From the NCBI GenBank assembly GCA_001776425.1, contig MFBN01000036.1, positions 1,977 to 7,362 of the forward strand: a stretch of 5,386 nt of DNA, given 5' to 3'. Made by a program: the position numbers and the translations under genes. The first letter of the stretch is position 1, and every line of letters starts with the position of its first letter. This document shows positions 1 through 5,386 of the stretch, piece after piece. This stretch comes from Candidatus Curtissbacteria bacterium RIFCSPLOWO2_01_FULL_37_9. Its GTDB lineage: Bacteria > Patescibacteriota > Microgenomatia > Curtissbacterales > GWA2-41-24. The notes under the pieces are model-generated. The model was not told the DNA's origin, ran no database searches, and saw only the letters and a list, made by a program, of their open reading frames with translations.

Positions 1-11
1 GGCAGGCAAGG

Positions 12-44
12 CCGAGGACTCTTAGTCCTCGGAAGTTTATTTCT
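12..44 (+). terminator. Probable intrinsic terminator of an upstream plus-strand gene
   Basis: A perfect 9-bp inverted repeat (arms 12-20 and 24-32, triloop CTT) is GC-rich against AT-rich surroundings. On the plus strand it is followed from 36 by TTTATTTCT, which resembles the U-tract of a rho-independent terminator. On the minus strand the stem is followed by CCTTGCCTGCC, a poorer tract, so the plus direction is favoured, although the hairpin could also stop readthrough from the convergent ABC gene. A TAG at 23-25 lies in the loop and would end the frame starting at base 2 (residues AGKAEDS), so an upstream gene may end inside the hairpin. That gene cannot be confirmed from so few codons. 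Confidence 0.5.
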
Positions 45-103
45 ATAAAACAAGTTTAAAAATATGAAAGACGATTTTATTGCCAGGGTTTAATCAATAA
101 AGT

Positions 104-117
104 AAAAAAAGAAAATT
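104..117 (-). terminator. T-rich tract just after the ABC gene, possible weak terminator
   Basis: Read on the minus strand, the bases immediately after the TAA stop of the ABC gene are AATTTTCTTTTTTT. No stable GC-rich hairpin precedes the tract, so it is not a classical rho-independent terminator. A T-tract alone can stop archaeal RNA polymerase, and in a bacterium the hairpin at 12-32 could serve instead. The rest of 33-119 is AT-rich and shows no gene. Confidence 0.2.
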
Positions 118-119
118 AC

Positions 120-1889
120 TTAATATATTTCAAATTTCTCCAATAATTTTTGATTTCCTTCGATTTGAAACTTCAGCAAATTTCTATAAATTCCCGGCTT
201 TATTGATAGTTCATAAGGTGTTCCGTAATCCACTACTTTTCCTTCGTCAATAACTATAATTTTGTCAACATTCTGGATAGTTGAAAATCTGTGTGCGATA
301 ATTATTACAAGTTTATTTTTCATTAAATTTTCCATTGCAGTCTGTACCTCTTTTTCACTTTTTGCGTCCAGTGAACTCGATGCTTCATCCAGTATTAATA
401 TAGGTGCATCTTTTAATATTGCTCGGGCGATTTGGATTCTTTGTTTTTGTCCTCCGGATAATTTAACCCCGCGTTCGCCAATTGTACTGTCTATTCCTTT
501 TGGTAATTTTTTTACGAAATCCCAGGCATTAGCTTGGTCAAGCGCTTTAATCAGCTGATTTTTATCAGTAAGATTTGTACCATAAACAACATTTTCACCA
601 ATTGTTGAGGAAAAAAGCTCGCTTTCCTGAAATACTAAAGCGAAATTATTCCGAACAAATTTAGTGCTTAATGTTTTATAGTTCTTGCCGGAAAGATAAA
701 TTTTACCGGAAGAGGGTTCGTAAAATTTGAGCATTAAATTAACTATAGTTGTTTTTCCTGCCCCGCTGTGGCCAACAAGCGCTACCTTTTCCTCGGGATT
801 AATTTTAAAAGAAACATTATTAAGAACAATGGTCTTTTTTTCATATTTAAAACTGACTTTTTCGAATTGAATTGAAGGATTATTAAGCTTAGAAAATACT
901 GTTTTTGTGCTGTAATCTTCCTTAGATTTTAAATTTAATATCTCGAAATATTCTTTAGAGCCTGCTTCTGCCATTTGAATATTATTTAAAATAAAGCTCA
1001 TTGCAAATAATGGGCGCCGCGCTTGATTAACCAGTTGTAAAATTAAAACCAATGTTCCGATTGTAATTAATCCTGTGTAAGTGTTATAAAATGCAACGAT
1101 ATTAATAGCTAGAATTATTAAAATAAGGCTGAAATTTCTACCGAAATCAAAAAGATGGTAGGTAGTACTCTGTTTTGCATAGATTTGATTTATTTTTGTC
1201 ATTTTTTTGGAAACTGTTCTAAATTCTTTTTTTTCACCGAGATAGCTTTTTACTAATTTGATATTGGAAATAACCTCATATATGCGTCCGCGAGTAAAAT
1301 CTTCAATCTTATTTTTTCTAATTTCTTGCTCACCCCATCTTTTATTGGAGTAATAACTTAATGAAAGATATACCGGAAAAAGCAGAAAAGTAAAAAAAGC
1401 AATCGGTAAATTGTAATAAGCCATCACAGCTATAGTGAATAGACTTTGTATAAATGTCGGTAAAATAAAATTGATTGCCGTATTTATAAAATTTTGGATG
1501 GTAAAAATTGCCCGGTTCAATTGGTTTAAAATTTTACCGCCGACTTTACTGTCGAAATAACTTTGGGGCAGTGTAAAAATTTTATCGTAAAATTTTTCAG
1601 TTAAAAATTTATGTAACCTGCCAGCAAAATGGTCGCCGATTCTTTCACTTATAACAGTTAATGTAATAGAGATTAAGCTGGCACTAAATACCAAAATAAT
1701 CAACTTTATTAATTTATTAAAATTACCGCTATGATACTGAACTTGTTGTACTATTTCATCTACAATAAACTTCGAGAGTATCGGTGCGACTAATTCAAGT
1801 AACGACGTTACAAAAATTAAAATCGCGATAATTCCTGCAAGATTATAAAGTGGTTTGGCAATCTTGATTATATTTAAAATATTTTTCAT
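120..1889 (-). CDS. ABC exporter half-transporter (MsbA/LmrA-like, fused membrane and ATPase domains)
   Basis: This 589-residue protein has the size and order of a bacterial half-transporter that works as a dimer in the cytoplasmic membrane, exporting lipids, drugs or peptides with ATP. Residues 1-300 form the membrane domain, with about six hydrophobic segments near 18-38, 60-80, 135-157, 160-180, 252-268 and 275-300, and the family motif YFDSKVGGKILNQL at 111-124. Residues 335-575 form the ATPase: A-loop Tyr349, Walker A GHSGAGKT (373-380), Q-loop Gln421, exporter-type X-loop TIGERG (469-474), signature LSGGQ (477-481), Walker B ILILDE (497-502) with catalytic Glu502, D-loop Asp508 and H-loop His533. 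All catalytic motifs are intact, so it should be an active homodimer. ATG 1889 is the first start after an in-frame stop at 1899-1901. It has only a weak GG-containing leader and no clear Shine-Dalgarno site. The substrate cannot be told from sequence, and no specific gene symbol is justified. It is transcribed divergently from the purine operon, with no functional link evident. Confidence 0.95.
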   Translation of the reverse strand: MKNILNIIKIAKPLYNLAGIIAILIFVTSLLELVAPILSKFIVDEIVQQVQYHSGNFNKLIKLIILVFSASLISITLTVISERIGDHFAGRLHKFLTEKFYDKIFTLPQSYFDSKVGGKILNQLNRAIFTIQNFINTAINFILPTFIQSLFTIAVMAYYNLPIAFFTFLLFPVYLSLSYYSNKRWGEQEIRKNKIEDFTRGRIYEVISNIKLVKSYLGEKKEFRTVSKKMTKINQIYAKQSTTYHLFDFGRNFSLILIILAINIVAFYNTYTGLITIGTLVLILQLVNQARRPLFAMSFILNNIQMAEAGSKEYFEILNLKSKEDYSTKTVFSKLNNPSIQFEKVSFKYEKKTIVLNNVSFKINPEEKVALVGHSGAGKTTIVNLMLKFYEPSSGKIYLSGKNYKTLSTKFVRNNFALVFQESELFSSTIGENVVYGTNLTDKNQLIKALDQANAWDFVKKLPKGIDSTIGERGVKLSGGQKQRIQIARAILKDAPILILDEASSSLDAKSEKEVQTAMENLMKNKLVIIIAHRFSTIQNVDKIIVIDEGKVVDYGTPYELSIKPGIYRNLLKFQIEGNQKLLEKFEIY

Positions 1890-1900
1890 TCCAACCGGTT

Positions 1901-1929
1901 ATCTTAAATGAAAATAGAATTCTAATAAA
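1901..1929 (-). promoter_or_regulatory. Candidate promoter of the ABC gene
   Basis: On the minus strand a -10-like TAAGAT (1906-1901) lies 17 bases downstream of a weak -35-like TTTATT (1929-1924). Transcription would start near 1894, leaving a leader of only about five bases before ATG 1889. The -35 match is poor, and AT-rich DNA produces such boxes by chance, so this is tentative. Confidence 0.3.
1915..1924. promoter_or_regulatory. 10-bp perfect palindrome in the divergent promoter region
   Basis: TAGAATTCTA is a perfect dyad located between the -10 and -35 boxes proposed for the ABC gene. It could be a regulator half-site pair, but a 10-bp palindrome in AT-rich DNA is weak evidence alone. 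A shorter palindrome, AACCGGTT (1893-1900), lies just upstream of the ABC start. Confidence 0.15.
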
Positions 1930-1951
1930 GACCTTGGAAATTTTATGTTTT

Positions 1952-1980
1952 TTGATTTTTATCATAATTGTGATTAAAAT
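1952..1980 (+). promoter_or_regulatory. Sigma70-like promoter of the purP-purA-purP operon
   Basis: TTGATT (1952-1957) matches the -35 consensus TTGACA at four of six positions, and TAAAAT (1975-1980) matches the -10 consensus TATAAT at five of six. They are separated by the ideal 17 bases. The expected transcription start, about seven bases after the -10 box, falls at or next to ATG 1987, which predicts a leaderless mRNA. No Shine-Dalgarno sequence precedes that ATG, in agreement. An archaeal reading, with an AT-rich box near 1956-1964 about 27 bases before the start, cannot be excluded. Confidence 0.5.
1955..1980. promoter_or_regulatory. Imperfect 26-bp dyad over the operon promoter, candidate operator
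   Basis: The two 13-base halves (1955-1967 and 1968-1980) are reverse complements at 11 of 13 positions. The mismatched pairs are 1960/1975 and 1965/1970. The core is ATCATAATTGTGAT (1961-1974). The dyad covers the end of the -35 box, the whole spacer and the -10 box, so a bound dimeric repressor would block polymerase. AT richness raises the chance expectation. No regulator gene is present in the window to pair with it. Confidence 0.35.
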
Positions 1981-1986
1981 ACATCA

Positions 1987-3000
1987 ATGGCGGGACGAAA
2001 AGCTCACAAAATTGCCACTTTAGGTTCCCATTCAGCTTTACAAATTCTCAAAGGTGCAAAAGATGAGGGATTTTTAACTATTTGCGTGGTTAACACTATG
2101 CGGTTATCTTTATACAGACGATTTAAATTTATAGACAAAATAATAGAAATTCCCTCTTTTTCGTCTTTTGGTAGCATCGAAGATCAGTTGATTCGCGAGA
2201 ATGCAATAATAATTCCTCATGGATCGTTTGTCGCATATTTAGGAATTGAAGTTAATAAGAAGATGAATGTAGCATATTTCGGCAACAAAGCAGTTTTGGA
2301 TTGGGAATCAGATAGAAAATTACAACGAAAATGGATGCAAATAGCTAATATTTCTGTTCCCAAAAGGTTTAAAAAAGGTGAGAAGATTGATAGACCAGTA
2401 ATTGTCAAATCATATGGTGCTGCCGGCGGTCAAGGTTATTTTTTTGCCAAAAATCAAAAAGAATTAACATTCCGTCTTAAAAGTTTTAAACCTAAAAAAT
2501 TTATTGTCCAAGAATATGTAATTGGTGTACCATTATATATTCATTATTTTTATTCATCTATAACCAATACACTTGAAATTCTTTCTATTGATAAAAGGTA
2601 TGAGACAAATGTGGATTCTCTGGGCAGAATTCCCTCACAGAATCAACAAGGTTTAGGAATCGAACCCTCTTTTGTCGTAGTTGGTAACAGTCCTTTGGTA
2701 TTGCGTGAATCGCTTTTGGGTGAGGCGTTTAATATGGGTGAAAAAGTAGTTGCCACATCCAAAAATATCATAAAAGGCGGTATCTGGGGACCATTTTGTC
2801 TGGAGACAATTATTACACCCGAGCAAAAATTTTCTATTATCGAAATTTCCTGCCGGATAGTTGCAGGAACGAATTTATTCATAAACGGTTCTCCTTATTC
2901 ATCCCTGTACTGGAATAAAGAAGTTTCAACCGGAAGAAGAATTGCTATGGAAATAAAAGAGGCTATAAAGAAAGGCAAACTCAATAAAATTTTAAGCTAA
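1987..3000 (+). CDS. purP: PurP, formate-dependent FAICAR synthetase (formate-phosphoribosylaminoimidazolecarboxamide ligase)
   Basis: PurP, an ATP-grasp-type enzyme, converts AICAR, formate and ATP to FAICAR, ADP and phosphate, the penultimate step to IMP, replacing the folate-dependent PurH transformylase. The 337 residues cover the N-terminal PurP domain (about 1-120) and the C-terminal ATP-binding domain. Compared from memory with Methanocaldococcus jannaschii PurP (361 residues), the AICAR-binding residues are all present: His15 in GSH (His27 there), Ser80 in PHGS (Ser94) and Asn234 in VGN (Asn258). The ATP loop GAAGGQGYFF (144-153), Glu206 in DKRYETN (Glu230), and metal ligands Glu273 and Glu286 (Gln297, Glu310) are also seen. 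Other signatures are HYFYS (186-190) and RESLL (240-244). It is shorter mainly at its N terminus and in the segment before QEYV (175-178). ATG 1987 is the only usable start after an in-frame TAA at 1975. It is the first gene of the operon, abutting purA. Canonical activity is likely. Confidence 0.93.
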   Translation: MAGRKAHKIATLGSHSALQILKGAKDEGFLTICVVNTMRLSLYRRFKFIDKIIEIPSFSSFGSIEDQLIRENAIIIPHGSFVAYLGIEVNKKMNVAYFGNKAVLDWESDRKLQRKWMQIANISVPKRFKKGEKIDRPVIVKSYGAAGGQGYFFAKNQKELTFRLKSFKPKKFIVQEYVIGVPLYIHYFYSSITNTLEILSIDKRYETNVDSLGRIPSQNQQGLGIEPSFVVVGNSPLVLRESLLGEAFNMGEKVVATSKNIIKGGIWGPFCLETIITPEQKFSIIEISCRIVAGTNLFINGSPYSSLYWNKEVSTGRRIAMEIKEAIKKGKLNKILS

Positions 3001-4278
3001 ATGAACCGAAAAAGCCTTAAAGATTGGACTGGAACAGCAGCTGTGATCGGAGCCGATTTCGGCGATTCCGGGAAAGGCAGGCTGATAGATGAACTTGCCA
3101 CACGTGCCCATATTGTTGCCCGCTACAATGGGGGTTCTAACGCCGGGCACACAGTGAAAAATAAATATGGAAAATTTGCCTTGCATATAATGCCCTCCGG
3201 AATTTTTAATCCGAAAACAATTTGTCTGATAGGAAAGGGGGTTGCCGCAAATCTTGAATCGTTGGTTTTGGAAATGGAAACAGTCAAAAAGGTTGGAGTG
3301 AGTTTACAAAACCTACTTATTGATGAGCAGGCAACAATAACCATGCCTTGGCATTTAATGCGTGACGGTCTTCGCGAAAAATTAAGAAAGGCAAAAATCG
3401 GTACAACGGGAAGCGGGGTTGGCCCTACATACGCAGACAGAGCTGAAAGAGTTGGACTTCGGGTAAAAGATCTTATCTCCGCCGACTTTAAAGAAAAATT
3501 ATTTGAGGAAATTAAAATTCAAAATAAATTTTTTAATTTAAAGCTCAGTGGTGCTGATATTTTTAAAAAATATCAAAACTTTGCAAAAATGATTAAGCCG
3601 TATGTCGGCCAAACTATTGCACTTGTCAAACGGGCCCAGAAAGAGAAAAAGAATATTCTCTTTGAGGGCGCTCAGGGGTTCTTTTTGGATATAGATTCCG
3701 GAACTTATCCGTATGTTACATCATCAAATCCCGGCATCGTGGGTATTATGCGTTCTTTTGTTGTACATCCTTCGGAAATTGACCAAGTTGTCGGTATTAC
3801 CAAATCTTACATCACTCGGGTTGGAGAAGGCCCTCTTCCTACAGAGCTTAAAGGTAGACTGAAGGACAAAATCATTGAAAGGGGTCACGAGTACGGTACT
3901 ACAACAGGCAGACAAAGACGCCCCGGCTGGCTGGATTTGGTTTTAATAAAAGCGGCAATCCTTGACAATAAGCTGACGAGTCTTGCCTTAACCAAGTTAG
4001 ATGTACTATCGAACTTACCTGAGATTAAAATTTGCACCTTATATAAAAAAGCGAATAAACTCTTCGAGTATCAATCCGGCGATGCTGAATATCTTGCTGA
4101 CTGCCAGCCGGTCTACGAGTCACTGCCGGGATGGTCGGAAGACATTTCAGGTATTAGGAAGTTCCAAAGCCTGCCGAAAAATGCTCAAAAATTTGTCAAA
4201 TTTATCGAGAAAAAAATAGAGGTCCCGGTTAATTTTATATCCGTAGGGCCTGCAAGAGGGGATGCGATATACACATGA
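3001..4278 (+). CDS. purA: Adenylosuccinate synthetase
   Basis: PurA joins IMP and aspartate using GTP to give adenylosuccinate, the first committed step to AMP. The cytosolic enzyme is normally a homodimer. At 425 residues it is full bacterial length (E. coli about 432). Visible motifs are the P-loop-like GDSGKG (21-26) with catalytic Asp22 (E. coli Asp13) and Lys25, NGGSNAGHT (43-51) with catalytic His50 (His41), IGTTGSGVGP (133-142) with IMP-binding Thr136, Arg150 (Arg143), FEGAQG (221-226) with Gln225, TRVGEGPLPTEL (272-283), the aspartate loop TTTGRQRRPGW (300-310), the guanine-specificity TKLD (331-334) and SVGP (414-417). Ser23 stands where E. coli has Glu14, and Ser138 where it has Arg131; GTTGSG resembles archaeal forms. 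The ATG directly follows the purP1 TAA with no spacer and no Shine-Dalgarno, so translation is probably coupled to purP1. The ATG of the next gene overlaps the TGA. Confidence 0.96.
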   Translation: MNRKSLKDWTGTAAVIGADFGDSGKGRLIDELATRAHIVARYNGGSNAGHTVKNKYGKFALHIMPSGIFNPKTICLIGKGVAANLESLVLEMETVKKVGVSLQNLLIDEQATITMPWHLMRDGLREKLRKAKIGTTGSGVGPTYADRAERVGLRVKDLISADFKEKLFEEIKIQNKFFNLKLSGADIFKKYQNFAKMIKPYVGQTIALVKRAQKEKKNILFEGAQGFFLDIDSGTYPYVTSSNPGIVGIMRSFVVHPSEIDQVVGITKSYITRVGEGPLPTELKGRLKDKIIERGHEYGTTTGRQRRPGWLDLVLIKAAILDNKLTSLALTKLDVLSNLPEIKICTLYKKANKLFEYQSGDAEYLADCQPVYESLPGWSEDISGIRKFQSLPKNAQKFVKFIEKKIEVPVNFISVGPARGDAIYT

Positions 4279-5375
4279 AAGTCAAAAGTCAAAAAGACTA
4301 CACAATTGCAGTAATCGGGTCTCACTCAGCTTTAGATGTTTGCAGAGGAGCAAAGGATGAGGGTTTCAGAACCTTAGTTGTTGTCGAAAAAGGCAGAGAT
4401 AAAACTTATGCAAAATATTTTAAAACAAAAGGCGAGCTCGGATGCGTTGATGAAGTGCTATATGTTGATAAATTTAAAGACATTTTATCTTTAAAAATTC
4501 AAAATGAGCTGAAAAAGCGAAATTGTATCTTTATTCCGCATAGATCATTTGAGGTTTACGTCAACGATTATGACGCGATCGAAAATAAATTTAATGTCCC
4601 TGTCTTTGGCAATAAAAAATTGCTAAGGCTTGAAGAAAGAACCGAAAGCCCTAATCAGTATGATTTGCTGAAATGGGCCAATATCAAATTTCCGAAGAGA
4701 TTTAAAAATCCGAAAGACATCGACAGACTTGTACTTGTTAAAGCTCAACAAGAAAAAGTTTCCTTTGAAAGAGGTTTTTTCTTCGCGTCATCTCCAAAGG
4801 AATTTGAACAAGAGGCCAAAAAAAGAATTGCGTCCGGTTTAATTTCAAAAAAAAGTCTTAAAGAAGCAATTATAGAAGAATTTGTTGTTGGAACTAGTGT
4901 TAATTTTAACTTCTTTTATTCGGCTGTTGGCAAAAGGTTAGAACTCGTGGGAACGGATACAAGGCGCCAGACTAATCTTGATGGCTTTTTGCGCTTGCCT
5001 GCTCAACAACAGATTGAAGCTGCAAGATATCTTGAAGTTACATTTAAAGAGATGGGGCACACTGCGGTAACTTTGCCGGAATCATTAATAGAGGAAGCAA
5101 TGGAAATAGGTGAACGGTTCGTTAAAGCAACTCAACAAAAATTTTCGCCTGGAGTAATTGGCCCTTTTGCTCTACAGTCCTTAATAAGGCCTGTTTTTCC
5201 AAAACTTGAAATTATAGTTTACGACGTTGCTCCACGGTTTCCCGGATCTCCGGGTATTGCCTCAACACCATACAGCGGCTATCTTTATGGAAAATCTCTA
5301 AGCATGGGCAGGAGAGTTGCTATGGAAATTAAAGAAGCAATCAGACTGAATAAATTGAAACAAATAACAACATGA
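4275..5375 (+). CDS. Second PurP-family protein, divergent ATP-grasp paralogue
   Basis: This 366-residue protein belongs to the PurP family across its whole length: GSHSAL (15-20), PHRSF (88-92), FGN (111-113), FFYS (213-216), GPF (296-298) and a C-terminal MGRRVAMEIKEAI (344-356) nearly identical to that of PurP1. Measured against the M. jannaschii PurP residues recalled from memory, His17 and Ser91 are kept. The AICAR-binding Asn becomes His262 (GHTAV), the ATP-contacting Glu becomes Gln232 (DTRRQTN), the RES Arg becomes Pro268, and the metal-binding positions are Gln301 and Asp317. The glycine-rich ATP loop after Lys156 is replaced by AQQEKVSFERGFF (157-169). A second PurP type is known in some archaea, with unclear function. 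It may be a changed enzyme, or a non-catalytic partner of PurP1, since PurP forms oligomers. The start overlaps the purA stop (ATGA). A GAGGGG at 4256-4261 is rather far (13 bases) to act as its ribosome site. Family assignment is secure; the reaction is not. Confidence 0.88.
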   Translation: MKVKSQKDYTIAVIGSHSALDVCRGAKDEGFRTLVVVEKGRDKTYAKYFKTKGELGCVDEVLYVDKFKDILSLKIQNELKKRNCIFIPHRSFEVYVNDYDAIENKFNVPVFGNKKLLRLEERTESPNQYDLLKWANIKFPKRFKNPKDIDRLVLVKAQQEKVSFERGFFFASSPKEFEQEAKKRIASGLISKKSLKEAIIEEFVVGTSVNFNFFYSAVGKRLELVGTDTRRQTNLDGFLRLPAQQQIEAARYLEVTFKEMGHTAVTLPESLIEEAMEIGERFVKATQQKFSPGVIGPFALQSLIRPVFPKLEIIVYDVAPRFPGSPGIASTPYSGYLYGKSLSMGRRVAMEIKEAIRLNKLKQITT

Positions 5376-5386
5376 ATTTGACGACA
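5372..5386 (+). CDS. Probable start of a further operon gene, cut by the window end
   Basis: ATG 5372 overlaps the TGA of the preceding PurP-like gene in an ATGA, exactly like the purA junction 1.1 kb earlier, and the frame stays open for the five codons available (MNLTT). The repeated architecture argues that this is a real start of the next operon gene. Five residues are too few to identify it. Candidates from pathway logic alone would be an IMP cyclohydrolase or adenylosuccinate lyase, but nothing in the sequence supports either. Confidence 0.4.

Noticed and set aside
2..25. Possible 3' end of an upstream plus-strand gene (AGKAEDS-stop)
   Set aside because: Seven codons cannot be told from chance, and two other frames are also open at the window edge.
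75..102. Inverted repeat TTTATTG (76-82) / CAATAAA (95-101) downstream of the ABC gene
   Set aside because: The stem is only 7 bp and AT-rich with a 12-base loop, and no T-tract follows it in either direction; likely chance.
262..558. 98-codon open frame on the plus strand inside the ABC gene
   Set aside because: It lies antisense to the ATPase domain, whose Walker B, signature and H-loop codons explain the sequence; it is a shadow of the real gene.
1890..1986. Purine riboswitch or other structured leader before purP
   Set aside because: The promoter sits almost on the start codon, leaving no room for a leader RNA, and no riboswitch core was recognised.
2217..3344. Several minus-strand open frames of 63-79 codons opposite purP and purA
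   Set aside because: They lie antisense to conserved motifs, have no recognisable domain and show no promoter or operon logic.
4001..4219. 72-codon open frame within purA in another frame
   Set aside because: It overlaps the conserved TKLD and C-terminal region of PurA and has no independent evidence.
3001..4278. purA as a phage-type PurZ (2-aminoadenine pathway)
   Set aside because: The catalytic Asp22 and His50 are kept, the length is that of full bacterial PurA, and no phage genes are nearby; canonical PurA is far more likely.

Overview
The window is AT-rich and carries four intact protein genes with very little spacer. An ABC exporter half-transporter lies on the minus strand (120-1889). 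Divergent from it is a tight plus-strand purine operon: a canonical PurP (1987-3000), adenylosuccinate synthetase PurA (3001-4278) and a second, divergent PurP-like protein (4275-5375). The window ends five codons into what looks like a further operon gene (from 5372). No tRNA, rRNA, CRISPR array, insertion sequence or phage gene was seen.

Organism (inference): PurP is best known from archaea, but this PurA is about 425 residues, the full bacterial size rather than the roughly 340 residues of many archaeal PurA proteins. The intergenic region also shows sigma70-like -35/-10 boxes. Together with AT richness, zero or negative gene spacing and poor Shine-Dalgarno signals, this best fits a reduced-genome bacterium such as Patescibacteria/CPR. 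A DPANN archaeon is a weaker alternative. TGA and TAA both act as stops, so there is no sign of UGA recoding.

Layout: 1-44 holds a GC-rich perfect hairpin followed by a T-rich stretch, probably the terminator of a plus-strand gene to the left. 45-119 is AT-rich with no gene. 1890-1986 is a 97-bp divergent promoter region. It has a good promoter for the purine operon whose predicted transcription start falls about on the ATG, and an imperfect 26-bp dyad lies over that promoter. 1987-5386 is the operon, with a TAA|ATG junction, an ATGA overlap and a second ATGA overlap.

How the genes may work together: PurP1 would make FAICAR from AICAR, formate and ATP. FAICAR would be closed to IMP by a cyclohydrolase not seen here, and PurA would commit IMP to adenylosuccinate and AMP. 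PurP2 keeps the PurP fold signatures but has lost the glycine-rich ATP-grasp loop and several substrate-binding residues. It may be a partner subunit of PurP1 or an enzyme with a changed reaction. The most notable points are the PurP-PurA-PurP sandwich, the active-site divergence of PurP2, the unusual GDSGKG loop of PurA, and the candidate operator over the operon promoter.
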